Origin: Ulvibacterium sp.
GTDB taxonomy: Bacteria; Bacteroidota; Bacteroidia; Flavobacteriales; Flavobacteriaceae
NCBI RefSeq assembly: GCF_028285715.1
Contig: NZ_JANQOO010000036.1
Span: 39,760 to 103,759, forward strand
Length of the DNA: 64,000 nucleotides
Direction of reading: 5' to 3'
Part shown: positions 35,934 through 45,027 of the stretch, piece after piece
Numbering within the stretch: the stretch's first letter is position 1
Layout: each line of letters starts with the position of its first letter
Made by a program: the position numbers and the translations under genes
The notes under the pieces: model-generated
What the model saw: the letters and a program-made list of their open reading frames with translations, nothing else
Told to the model about the DNA's origin: nothing
Databases searched by the model: none

Positions 35934-38900
35934 TTATTCATCAACTTCTAAACTAAAGGTTTCTATGGCGTACTTACCCAGCTGTAATTCAGGAGGTATC
36001 GGTTTTGGGTCTTCCTCTATTATATTGGTTCGCTTATACGACTTGATATCAAAATAAGAGGTAAGATTTACCTTTTCTTCAGTATCTTTTACGTTATACA
36101 TCCGAGTGATAATATCCTCGGAGTCTTCCGCCTTTTTAATAGTCGATATCAATACATCCTGGGAATCTATTGAAAAGAAACTCAGGGATTCCGGCAAGAA
36201 CGATTTTGTAGAAGTATCTGGATATACCTCCACGTGCAACGGCTCGTTTTTCTGTTTGGCAATTTTTTGACCCTGGATACTTCCGGCCTTGTTCGATGTC
36301 AAAACATGATGAAAGCTGTGCTGGCCAGCTTGGGAATATTCATTGCCCTCCCAATGGCATGAGGTTCTACTGGCCAACAATACATTTTGTAAAACGGCCT
36401 TTCCCGAGCTGTGTTCTGTAGGGTCAATCCAATCTGCCGCCGCTACGGATGAACTCAGCGTTATCGACATCCCATCTTCCGTCGCCGAGATCCAATCTAT
36501 AATGGCCCTAGGATGTACATCCTTACAAAGTGGAGTATAGCGTTCACCGGCGGCCTTTATTTCATCCTTGCCCACACGTACCCTTCCGAAAGGGACCTCA
36601 TGGGCAATTTCGGCCTTGTCCATATTCACAGGAAAAGCGGTTCTAAACTCACGATAAAGCTCTCCCGTCCAATTACGAAGCGTGACGTCAAAATACATGC
36701 GCTTTAAATCGTGATATAGGGTAACATCCTGTCTTACAATGGCATGTAGTATTTTTTGCTCTAATCTGTATTTGGTAAAGACAGGGCCATTTTCCAAAAT
36801 CTTCCATTCTGAATTGTGCAAACTTACCTTGTCAAAATCTACCATACTCGGCTGTTGTACATCTCCGAATTCGCCAGCACCATTTCCAACGGATTGCAAA
36901 GTAAAAACATCTCCCGCTTTAAGGTTATCTGTTGAAAAAAGCTCCTTTTTAAGCTCCTTGTCATACACTTGCGCAATGCCTCCTTTTTCAAAACTTACTT
37001 TGTAAAAAGGGTTCTCATAAGAAGTTGTATTTGCCATCTTTTCATATTGTGGTACCATTACCTTCTCATCGGCCAGATAATAGGTGGCATAACCTATGGA
37101 AGGTACATTTTGAGCGATGAAAGTGATTTCGGCACTTTTCAAGCTTCCGTCATCGTAGTACTCGGTATTGCTGGTTTGCGTCGGGACCTTTTTTCTATCC
37201 GAAGTGAGTATCGTGACATTTTTAAGGTTCCCTTTGGCAAAATTGACCGATGTAGTGACCGGGTCGGTTCGCTTCCATGAAAGACTGTTAAATAGTACGA
37301 TGGGAGTACCCAATTTTTCATTTTTTTTGATTCTACTGGAAATGAAATCAACACCTTTTTGCAAGAGGGCTTTCCCCATGGTCCTCGATTTTACGAGATT
37401 CTCTTTAAATAAATTATCGGTAATATCGCCATCATGACCACCCCAGCCGTGATCCGGATAAATTTTGGCTTGCCAGGCCTCATCAAATTCTTCAAACGGG
37501 TAGGGCATTCTTTTAGGGTCGATAACGTGGGCAATGGAAAGAAACTTTTCCGCGGCAGGCAACAATTTTGAGGCCTCCCTGCTGGCTGTTAACGCATCAT
37601 GATGTCCCGGTCCATGAATATAGACCCAAACATTGGGACGTTCCCCCGCAATGGTATCTACCTGGGTTGCTTTTTTTTCCGCCAAGGGCATAAACTCATC
37701 AATTGTCATAAGTTCCATTTTTGGAAGGAACACCCCCTTTTCGGTTCCTTTATCGTCTTTTAAGGAATCAAAGGAATTCCAAGAATCTATAAACTCTGAA
37801 TAATCGATTGCAGGAAGCATATCCTGGCTCGATAGCAATGGAGTTTGAATTTCGCTTCCCTTAAAATTCTTCTCCCAATACAACACTTGTTCCGCACCAT
37901 ATTTCATTTTATTGTTCAGGTCTCTGGATAGATAAAGCAAATCATTACCGTAATGGCCCGGGGAGTAGGTAAAGACCGAACTGCCATCCGGACTTGCCCA
38001 ATGGAACATTCCTTTGGCATGCCTACTAATTACCATATAATTCACCCCGGCTTTCTTTAGAATCTGCGGTGTTTGCAATGATTTACCAGGTACATCAACA
38101 TTCCAATACACCTTGGAATCGTAGCCGCCAAAGGTCTTTTTTACCCATTTCTTACCTAAATATAGCTGCCTTACCTGATCTTCGGCATCATACATATCTT
38201 CATAGGGACAATTATAGGTGGCTCCAACAGATATCAACTTTTTATTCAGCAACGTGGTCAGTTGTTCTTGGGATTCCGGATGTCTTTCCAAATATTCCCT
38301 TAGCATTAGTCCATCCTCGATATCAAAACCGTAATCATCCCTTATAAAGGCATCCTTGAGTACTGGCCTTAACAATAAGGTGTCCCGGAGAATGATACAG
38401 ACTTCGGGGCGGTCTACCCAAGCGATATCCTGATGACTGGAATTCATGATGGAGACCAACCCGTCCTCATATTTTTTGTCAAAAAAATCGTCATAGGTCT
38501 CAAAAAATTCGGGTTTGTATAATTTGGTCAAAGAAGCAAACCAACCCTTATTGTTGTTGGTACTATGATGGTAGAGATATTTACCCTTGATATCCGTCTT
38601 GGACATCGTACCGTCCCCGTTTTCGAATTCGAGTGCAATTTCAGTACCGTCATAGACAATGGAAAAACTATTTTTAGGTGCTTTGATCGCGAAGGAAGCT
38701 TTGGAAAGTTCGCCTTGCGCCTTAAAAGTTCCACGCTTGCTTCTCTTGCCATCACTGATTATGTAAACGGATTTTCCCGAAAAATGTTCGGGCGCATCTA
38801 CGTACAACACCTCATTTTTTTGTTTGATTACAAAGGCCGCTTCCGTAAATACCGATTTTTTAATGCGTTCTACCGCGTCAGTGGCCTTAAAGATCATGAC

Positions 38901-39545
38901 CCAACAGTTGGAGTTCTTTTTATGGCCGTTAAATTTTACTTTGGCGCTTTTGCCTTTTTGAACATAGGAAATAGGAACCGTTAATCGGAATACCCCAATG
39001 CCATCGCCATTGCCATCCCGTCTCACTAGAATATATTCTGCGTCGCCATTACCGGGATTGTCGGTAACCGAAAGTGTTCCATCCTCATTGGAGTTAAAGG
39101 TCAAAAGCAATCGGTCATTTACATGAATATCAAAGGATTCCCTTAGGTTTAGGTCAATGTCACTCAACATTAGAAAGGTGACCTTATCCAAGGAATAATC
39201 TGTAGGTACCTCCCCGGTGAGAAACTCAAAGCCCATTTTTCCCGTAGTAGCCCGTGCAATCATGGATACATTGATATCTTCCCGTAAGGATGGATATAAA
39301 AAGAACTCAGATCCAGAGAGCATTTCCTTGTAGCCCTCAATATCATTTTTCCCAATGTTGTACAAACGGTGGTTTACGTTCAATTCCTGGATGTGTCCGT
39401 TTCCGTTGCCTTCGTGAAAAAACATAGCATCGGACTTATCGGGAGTGGGTTTATTCGGATTGGCAAATGCCGCGCCGGTTAGACAAAAGGAAAGGCTTAG
39501 ATAGCAGGCCATTTTGAGAGCTAGATGGCGACTTTGATGTTTCAT
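35934..39545 (-). CDS. Secreted GH38-type alpha-mannosidase
   Basis: The product has about 1203 residues, with a signal peptide ending GAAFA. An N-terminal beta-rich region of about 330 residues is followed by a family 38 catalytic region. The motifs are NSSHQDIAW near residue 368 (the HxD metal pair), VYWNVDVPGKSLQTPQ near 483 (the position of the catalytic aspartate) and GPGHHDALTASREA near 644 (the HHD block). These are variants of the classical HTDIGW, D-x-FGHS and HHDAITGT motifs, so this is a divergent subgroup and its substrate may not be plain mannose. The ATG at 39545 is preferred; an upstream start would overlap the lacI-type gene by 11 bases. A LacI-type operator lies about 20 bases before the start. 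Confidence 0.82.
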   Translation of the reverse strand: MKHQSRHLALKMACYLSLSFCLTGAAFANPNKPTPDKSDAMFFHEGNGNGHIQELNVNHRLYNIGKNDIEGYKEMLSGSEFFLYPSLREDINVSMIARATTGKMGFEFLTGEVPTDYSLDKVTFLMLSDIDLNLRESFDIHVNDRLLLTFNSNEDGTLSVTDNPGNGDAEYILVRRDGNGDGIGVFRLTVPISYVQKGKSAKVKFNGHKKNSNCWVMIFKATDAVERIKKSVFTEAAFVIKQKNEVLYVDAPEHFSGKSVYIISDGKRSKRGTFKAQGELSKASFAIKAPKNSFSIVYDGTEIALEFENGDGTMSKTDIKGKYLYHHSTNNNKGWFASLTKLYKPEFFETYDDFFDKKYEDGLVSIMNSSHQDIAWVDRPEVCIILRDTLLLRPVLKDAFIRDDYGFDIEDGLMLREYLERHPESQEQLTTLLNKKLISVGATYNCPYEDMYDAEDQVRQLYLGKKWVKKTFGGYDSKVYWNVDVPGKSLQTPQILKKAGVNYMVISRHAKGMFHWASPDGSSVFTYSPGHYGNDLLYLSRDLNNKMKYGAEQVLYWEKNFKGSEIQTPLLSSQDMLPAIDYSEFIDSWNSFDSLKDDKGTEKGVFLPKMELMTIDEFMPLAEKKATQVDTIAGERPNVWVYIHGPGHHDALTASREASKLLPAAEKFLSIAHVIDPKRMPYPFEEFDEAWQAKIYPDHGWGGHDGDITDNLFKENLVKSRTMGKALLQKGVDFISSRIKKNEKLGTPIVLFNSLSWKRTDPVTTSVNFAKGNLKNVTILTSDRKKVPTQTSNTEYYDDGSLKSAEITFIAQNVPSIGYATYYLADEKVMVPQYEKMANTTSYENPFYKVSFEKGGIAQVYDKELKKELFSTDNLKAGDVFTLQSVGNGAGEFGDVQQPSMVDFDKVSLHNSEWKILENGPVFTKYRLEQKILHAIVRQDVTLYHDLKRMYFDVTLRNWTGELYREFRTAFPVNMDKAEIAHEVPFGRVRVGKDEIKAAGERYTPLCKDVHPRAIIDWISATEDGMSITLSSSVAAADWIDPTEHSSGKAVLQNVLLASRTSCHWEGNEYSQAGQHSFHHVLTSNKAGSIQGQKIAKQKNEPLHVEVYPDTSTKSFLPESLSFFSIDSQDVLISTIKKAEDSEDIITRMYNVKDTEEKVNLTSYFDIKSYKRTNIIEEDPKPIPPELQLGKYAIETFSLEVDE

Positions 39546-39563
39546 GGGAATAGTTTTTGCTTG

Positions 39564-39579
39564 ACTAAATCGGTTTAGT
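39564..39579. promoter_or_regulatory. Probable LacI-type operator before the GH38 gene
   Basis: The 16-base sequence ACTAAATCGGTTTAGT is an inverted repeat with arms ACTAAA and TTTAGT around a central CG step, the typical layout of LacI-family operators. Its 14-base core is the exact reverse complement of the core of the site at 40614-40633. It lies between the regulator stop codon and the GH38 start codon, where a bound repressor would block transcription of the block. Confidence 0.72.
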
Positions 39580-39591
39580 TTTTGGATAAAT

Positions 39592-40611
39592 TTAAACCCC
39601 ACAAGATTTTCGGATCAATAGCTGGGTCTGTAATATGCTTTGGTTTTCAATTTTCATATTCTTCTTTTCAATATCGTTGACCAAAATTTCTACGGCCATA
39701 TTTCCGATATCATCAACCGGTTGTTTGCTTGTAGTAATCGGTGGATCTACCAAATCAAAGGCACCAAGCTCATCAAAGCTAATTATTGCCACCTCCTCCG
39801 GCACCTGAACCTTTAATAACTTAAGTTCCCTAAGCCCCGAAGCCGCCAGGTAATGGGTAGTAAACACAATGGCATCAACACACTTTGATCCATTGACCAT
39901 ATCCTTGATTGCTCCTTTCATTTCGGATTTATAGGCGAATGGGTCCAATTCCTTAAGTATTCCGGTATCTATTTCGAGACCCCAATCCTTAAGAGCCGTT
40001 TCATAGCCCAGACGCCTTTGTAGCATGGCATCTAATTCACTTTTAATACTTATTAGGCCTATAGTCCTTCTACCATTCCCTAACAAATGTTGAGTTATGT
40101 TCTTTGCACCGCCCAAATTATCAACGATTACATAGTTGGTCCTTACATCAGGATAATGTCTATCAATCAACACAAACGGAAAATTGGCTTGCTGTAATTT
40201 CAAAATCTCATCTTTGTTCTTCTGTGTAGAAGCGATAATCAATCCATCAACTTGTCGATTCAACATGGAATACATCAAATCCTTTTCCATCTCCGCGTCT
40301 TCATTGGAGCTACTGAATACAACATTGTATCCGAGCATCTTGGCCCTGAGTTCAATATGATGGGCAATCCTGGCATAAAAAATATCGGAGATGTTGGGTA
40401 CAATCAATCCAATAGTCTCACTTTTTCCCAAACTCAGCCCCCTAGCCATTTGATTGGGTCTGTAGTTGTTTTCTCGGGCAAAATCCAGAATCCTTTTTTG
40501 GGTTTCCTTGCTGATCTTGTTCTCGTCCCCCCTATTGTTCAGCACGAGCGAAACTGCTGTCTTGGACAGGTTCAACTCCGCTGCGATATCCTTTAGAAAA
40601 ATCTTTTTCAA
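39592..40611 (-). CDS. LacI family transcriptional regulator
   Basis: The 339-residue protein begins with the LacI helix-turn-helix, LKDIAAELNLSKTAVSLVLN, and continues with a periplasmic-binding-type ligand domain (IGLIVPNISDIFYARIAHHIE, VDGLIIAST, FPFVLIDRHYPD, VAIISFDE). The start codon is TTG: the only other in-frame codons before an upstream stop are not starts, and the domain must begin here. One operator overlaps the leader directly upstream and another follows the gene, so autoregulation and control of the mannosidase block are likely. The inducer is probably a sugar or sugar acid from the pathway. Confidence 0.9.
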   Translation of the reverse strand: MKKIFLKDIAAELNLSKTAVSLVLNNRGDENKISKETQKRILDFARENNYRPNQMARGLSLGKSETIGLIVPNISDIFYARIAHHIELRAKMLGYNVVFSSSNEDAEMEKDLMYSMLNRQVDGLIIASTQKNKDEILKLQQANFPFVLIDRHYPDVRTNYVIVDNLGGAKNITQHLLGNGRRTIGLISIKSELDAMLQRRLGYETALKDWGLEIDTGILKELDPFAYKSEMKGAIKDMVNGSKCVDAIVFTTHYLAASGLRELKLLKVQVPEEVAIISFDELGAFDLVDPPITTSKQPVDDIGNMAVEILVNDIEKKNMKIENQSILQTQLLIRKSCGV

Positions 40612-40613
40612 TT

Positions 40614-40633
40614 TAACTAAACCGATTTAGTTA
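40614..40633. promoter_or_regulatory. Probable LacI-type operator before the regulator gene
   Basis: The sequence TAACTAAACCGATTTAGTTA is a 20-base inverted repeat, symmetrical except for the two bases next to the central CG step. It ends two bases before the TTG start of the LacI-type gene. A matching core occurs at 39564-39579. Both sites together suggest that the regulator represses its own gene and the genes downstream. Confidence 0.78.
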
Positions 40634-40877
40634 ATTAACCAAATGTATGAAAATTTTGTGGTTATCAAAGATTTTTTTTCTTAAAAAAAGGAACCTTGCA
40701 TTAAGCTGGGTTCAAAAAGGACTGTTTAGAATGACCTGTTGTTGAAAAAAGGCGGAACCGTATTTCGTTTTTGAATAATCCCCAGTGAAGTTTTAGGTGC
40801 CGTTTGGCACTACAGGTTTTATGAGCTTGTTTATAAGTTCCAAAAAATTTAAGGCAAATCGTTCGTGACTGCCAAAA

Positions 40878-42464
40878 CTAATTGACCTGAAAGGAGTTAT
40901 CTATTTTTTCAGGATAACGTTGGGCTTGCTTTTTCCACCAATTATCAAGTTCCGTCTTAAGCTCCTTCCGAAGCTTCATATAGATAGGGTCGTCCCATAC
41001 ATTCTTTGTCTCGAGCGGATCTTTGTCAAAATCGTAGAGTTCGTAAACAGCTTCACCATTCGCCATTGCTTTTCGAATAACTTTTAGATTGCCTGAGCGC
41101 AACATACATAGGTTCTTATCGGAATCTTTCCCGATTATGGAATACACCTTGTTTTTCCATTTTGGAGCAGCATCATCCCCTTTCTCAAAAAATGGGAGGA
41201 GGCTTTTGGACTCCATTTCCGGAAGCTTAGCCCATTCCTTGTCTCCAGCAATATCCAATATGGTCCCGTATGTATCAATGGAATTGACCAGCTCTTCCTT
41301 TGTTCCACTATTCATGTATTCCGCCGCGGGTTTTATAATCAAAGGAATCTTGGCGCTTACATCGTACATCTCCCCTTTGAAGAAAGTACCATAGGCAGTA
41401 TTAAAGTCGCCATGGTCCGCTAAAAACACAATCCACGTGTTTTCCCATATTCCTTTTTTCTTCAATTGATCCAATATCTTCCCCATATAGTAATCGATCA
41501 TGGAGATTTGGCCATAATATGCGGCAAGGGTCTCCTTGTATTTGCGTTCGGTCCAAGTAGCCCGTAACTTTTTTGACAGTTTTCCGAAGGGACTATTTTT
41601 AAATATTGGGCTGTCTTCCATATTGGCATAGAACCTTGGTCCGAGTTCCATATCATCAGGATTATACATAGTGTCCCATGGTGCAGGGGCAAGGTAAGGT
41701 TGATGGGGGCCAAAAAAAGAGGTAAACAGAAAAAATGGCTCATTTGGGTCGCTGTTTTCAATAAATCTGATGGATTCCTCGGCAGTCCAAGGAATATCAT
41801 GCTGTGCTTCGGTCCTCCATCCGCTTCCCATGATGAATTTATAAATATCATCAGGATAGTAGCTTTCGTCCTCATCAAATATTTCCACAATGTCTTTTTC
41901 GCTTTGCTTGAAATGGGTTTCCTTTAGCCATTTTATGTAATCTGAGTTTTTGTCATCGTTCGCGTATACGGAATAGGGTGCATCATTGAGTGCCCTATGA
42001 TCAAATCCAAACATGCTGTCGGTAGGAACAAAATGCAGCTTTCCCACAAGTCCCGTCTTATATCCCTGTGACTTAAGCCTCTTAGGTAATAGATACCGGT
42101 CGATACTAACGGTATCCGCCACCTTATCCTTAAAGGGTACCCAATTGGTGACCATCCCGTTGCCTGGAGGGAACATCCCGGTTTTTACTGATGCCCTTGA
42201 AGGGGCACATACCGGTGAGGGGCAATACGAATTTTTGAACAGCAGGCCCGCTGCGGCCAGGGCGTCAATATTTGGGGTTTTTATCACAGTATCCCCAACG
42301 GCACCAAACCTATCAAAACGCATCTGGTCGACCATAATCATTACGATATTGGGTCGAGTTCTTATTTCTTGGGTCCGTTCGGGCGAATTCTTGCAGGATG
42401 TCACTGCCATTACAATTAGGCACAATTCTAATTTTAACCGAATTCTACGTATCCTTTGATCCAT
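40878..42464 (-). CDS. Sulfatase (formylglycine-dependent, Cys type) lipoprotein
   Basis: The 528-residue protein has a lipoprotein signal ending in AVTSC and a type I sulfatase domain. PNIVMIMVDQMRFD carries metal ligands, and CPSPVCAPSRAS contains the C-x-P-S-R motif whose cysteine (about residue 86) is converted to formylglycine. LVGKLHF and FLADHGDF carry further metal ligands. It would remove sulfate esters, probably from sulfated algal polysaccharide or glycan fragments, in the periplasm or at the surface. I used the ATG at 42464; a TTG six bases upstream is possible. It is 87 bases downstream of a lipoprotein gene of unknown function. No maturase gene is in the window. Confidence 0.88.
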   Translation of the reverse strand: MDQRIRRIRLKLELCLIVMAVTSCKNSPERTQEIRTRPNIVMIMVDQMRFDRFGAVGDTVIKTPNIDALAAAGLLFKNSYCPSPVCAPSRASVKTGMFPPGNGMVTNWVPFKDKVADTVSIDRYLLPKRLKSQGYKTGLVGKLHFVPTDSMFGFDHRALNDAPYSVYANDDKNSDYIKWLKETHFKQSEKDIVEIFDEDESYYPDDIYKFIMGSGWRTEAQHDIPWTAEESIRFIENSDPNEPFFLFTSFFGPHQPYLAPAPWDTMYNPDDMELGPRFYANMEDSPIFKNSPFGKLSKKLRATWTERKYKETLAAYYGQISMIDYYMGKILDQLKKKGIWENTWIVFLADHGDFNTAYGTFFKGEMYDVSAKIPLIIKPAAEYMNSGTKEELVNSIDTYGTILDIAGDKEWAKLPEMESKSLLPFFEKGDDAAPKWKNKVYSIIGKDSDKNLCMLRSGNLKVIRKAMANGEAVYELYDFDKDPLETKNVWDDPIYMKLRKELKTELDNWWKKQAQRYPEKIDNSFQVN

Positions 42465-42551
42465 TTTCAATTTTTAGTGGTTACTAGGCTCTTAACCTAA
42501 TTCAGTAATTTAAGTATTATCCTGATTTCTATCCGTCTAAGAATGTACTTA

Positions 42552-43838
42552 TTAGATCTTAATTTCAGACAACCTCAAATCGAATAGTTCTTTGGTTATT
42601 TTTTCCAATTTATCCTTTTCCGCCTGCAAATGGATCGTACCATGGATATGGATCAAAGATTCATTTTTTCCCAACTCCGCAGCAGGTGATGAACTCTCAA
42701 TTTCATAAAAGGGGCCCAATTGGGTCCCATCTTCCAACGGACCGTCATTATAGGAGTTGACGGCATCACCGGCAAAAGGTTTATCCTGGAATTCCCACAA
42801 GGAATTTACATACCCTCTTTCCTCTTTGGGCAGGCTAAAATAAGCTAATGTCAATACCGCATTTTTCGCATCATAACTAGCCGCCATGGGCAGGGCCCGC
42901 CTTTGGGATATCCCTATTTTACCTCTATTTTGGCCATCTGCTTTAAAGAGGACGACCCCTTTATCCTCTAATATCGACAATCTATCCGTTGGAATCTGAT
43001 CCCCACTGAATCGATAATCCGTCAGCACTTTGTCCAAATCCGATTCACTACCTTTTTTGAAAGGTAATATTACGTAGGTATTCTCACTGGGATTAAGCAT
43101 GCTCAAAATCCAAATGGACAACATTCCCGTTTTCTCATTCCAGGCACTGTCCCCAACATTCGTCAATTTGTTTTCGGTCTCAAACCCCACCATTTCAATT
43201 CCTTCTTCCAAGGTAAATCCAAATACATTGGCAACTTTGTCCTTGTTGATTAAGCGTACCGTTCGGTCAATGGTCAAATCAAATGTATTTCCAGAATAGT
43301 TCAACAGGCTCATCCGCTTTTTGAAGCTAACTTGATTCCCGCTCTTTTCGGTCACTTCGAACGGCTCCGTATCCAATTCCTTGGGAACATACCAGTTTTT
43401 AAACTCAAACGAAGTACCCGGTTTAAAGTAAATGGAAAATTGACCACCTTCCGGTCCCAGCCAAAAACGCTCCTCCCCTCCTACCGGATTGAAGTGTTCC
43501 TTGACCTCACCGGATTGGATCAATTGGTAATTGAGCCACCCAAAACTTTGACCATCTTCGGATTTTGTGGTACTGGTCATTACCCTCCCCTGTAAAACCG
43601 GTGAAACAGCGACCCTACCCGAACCATTTGCATCGGAAAGTTCAATAATTTCCATATATTCTCTTAGGAAGGAAACATCACTTTCATAACTGTTCAAAGC
43701 ATCTATTCGTGCTACACTTGTTTGTCCCGATTTTTCCTTAAGGGTATTCCCTTTTGGCTTTTCCTTGCACGCAATTCCCATGAACACCAATCCGAATATC
43801 AGAAAATGATTGCCATATTTTTTAGTTCTTACGTCCAT
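42552..43838 (-). CDS. Lipoprotein of unknown function (DUF6786-like)
   Basis: The 428-residue protein starts at the ATG at 43838, which gives a lipoprotein signal ending in FMGIAC. The mature part is beta-rich, with SGRVAVSPVLQGRVMTS, GGEERFWLGPEGGQFSIYF, an internal NTFDLTIDRTVRL strand pair and QRRALPMAASYD. This looks like the supersandwich folds of mutarotase-like carbohydrate-binding proteins. I believe it belongs to the family named DUF6786, but the name is from memory and uncertain. It is upstream of a sulfatase gene and probably in one transcript with it, so a role in carbohydrate handling is inferred. Confidence 0.62.
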   Translation of the reverse strand: MDVRTKKYGNHFLIFGLVFMGIACKEKPKGNTLKEKSGQTSVARIDALNSYESDVSFLREYMEIIELSDANGSGRVAVSPVLQGRVMTSTTKSEDGQSFGWLNYQLIQSGEVKEHFNPVGGEERFWLGPEGGQFSIYFKPGTSFEFKNWYVPKELDTEPFEVTEKSGNQVSFKKRMSLLNYSGNTFDLTIDRTVRLINKDKVANVFGFTLEEGIEMVGFETENKLTNVGDSAWNEKTGMLSIWILSMLNPSENTYVILPFKKGSESDLDKVLTDYRFSGDQIPTDRLSILEDKGVVLFKADGQNRGKIGISQRRALPMAASYDAKNAVLTLAYFSLPKEERGYVNSLWEFQDKPFAGDAVNSYNDGPLEDGTQLGPFYEIESSSPAAELGKNESLIHIHGTIHLQAEKDKLEKITKELFDLRLSEIKI

Positions 43839-44179
43839 AACCTTTGATTTAGAATGTCCAAGATATGATTTTACTTCATTTGTCAGAATGGCAAGATGTA
43901 CTAGGTACATCTTAATGAAGGGTTGTCATAAATTAAACCAAAAAATTAGGTGCTTTGATTAAATTATAAAAGTTTTACATCCATCCTGCAGTTTTCAAAT
44001 ATTTCTTATCTCCCATATCACAAAGACGGCTTTAAAATCACATTCATAAATTACCTATGGTTTTTCCATATGCCAATTGACATGAATTCCATTAGCTTCA
44101 TAGGCTCAATTTAAATCTATAAAGATTATTTTTTTAATAAAGTAGACCCATCAGTTCTACCTATAAACTGGTTATATAT
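43839..44179. other. Intergenic stretch with no gene seen
   Basis: These 341 AT-rich bases separate the LytTR regulator gene from the lipoprotein-sulfatase pair. No coding sequence is supported on either strand. It must contain the promoter of the lipoprotein gene. I did not find a convincing Bacteroidota -7 box (TAnnTTTG) or a strong terminator hairpin. Confidence 0.5.
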
Positions 44180-45016
44180 TCATCCCTTCCTCAACCATGA
44201 CCTAAAAGAGGATGCTTTGCTCCTGCTTACATGAATACTCTTATTCAAATCGTCAATACTTTTTGCGTTCAAAAAAAGTTCCACTTTACCATTCCCGGCA
44301 CTCTTATATGAGTCTATAATGGCCATGGTAACCAGAAACTGCCTGTTGGCTCTAAAAAAATGTTGGGAAACCAATTCCTCAAACTCGCCTAAGGTCTTTT
44401 CAGACACAAACCTGTTGTAGTGACCATCTACAACGTAGGTGTTGCCCAAGGAGGTATAAATACAGATAATGTCATTTAGATCCACAAATTTATGGGCCGT
44501 ACCCTGAAAGACTTTAATTCTCTTTGTCCCCTCTTCCAAGGACAGCTTTTTGACCGACAGCAAGTAAAGTCCCAAATATAGACAATGGAACAACAAGGTG
44601 AACACTAGGGCCAATACCGTATCCTGTGTATAAAATTCAAAGGAAAGGGAAAGACGTTCCCCATTAAAAAAAAGGTGGTCCAAAAACTCATTAATCAAGA
44701 TGCTAAAAATGACCACGCTCAAGGTGTGCAAAGTAAATTGATAGGTAACCCTTTTCGTAAAATCACCGCGCAATGGCACCTTCCTGTTCAAGACCCGGAG
44801 ACCAAAGGCGTAAAACCTAATAATCAGGTAGGTGGTCACCAAATCAATGATGTAGAAATTTACATACTGCAAAGTTGCACCCCGAAGGTTATAAGTAACT
44901 AAAAAATTGAGAGTAGTAATGGAAAAGGTGATAAGTCCCACGTAAGGCCACTTAAAAAGTAATTCCTGCGTTTCCGATACATCCTGTTTTCTTTGTCGAA
45001 AGAAGGACAAGCCCAT
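44180..45016 (-). CDS. Membrane-anchored LytTR-type transcriptional regulator
   Basis: The 278-residue protein has four predicted membrane helices in its first 155 residues (around YVGLITFSITTLNFLVTY, FYIIDLVTTYLII, LHTLSVVIFSILI and VLALVFTLLFHCLYLGL). A C-terminal LytTR DNA-binding domain covers about 170-275 (VDLNDIICIYTSLGNTYVV, FRANRQFLVTMAIIDSY). Such proteins bind DNA from the membrane without a receiver domain. It starts 11 bases after the stop of the serine hydrolase gene, so the two are co-transcribed and may be functionally linked, for instance with the hydrolase acting as a sensor partner. That link is inference. Confidence 0.83.
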   Translation of the reverse strand: MGLSFFRQRKQDVSETQELLFKWPYVGLITFSITTLNFLVTYNLRGATLQYVNFYIIDLVTTYLIIRFYAFGLRVLNRKVPLRGDFTKRVTYQFTLHTLSVVIFSILINEFLDHLFFNGERLSLSFEFYTQDTVLALVFTLLFHCLYLGLYLLSVKKLSLEEGTKRIKVFQGTAHKFVDLNDIICIYTSLGNTYVVDGHYNRFVSEKTLGEFEELVSQHFFRANRQFLVTMAIIDSYKSAGNGKVELFLNAKSIDDLNKSIHVSRSKASSFRSWLRKG

Positions 45017-45027
45017 TGTTACAATTA

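Noticed and set aside
21011..40611. A classical polysaccharide utilisation locus
   Set aside because: No SusC/SusD pair, hybrid two-component system or anti-sigma factor is present in the block.
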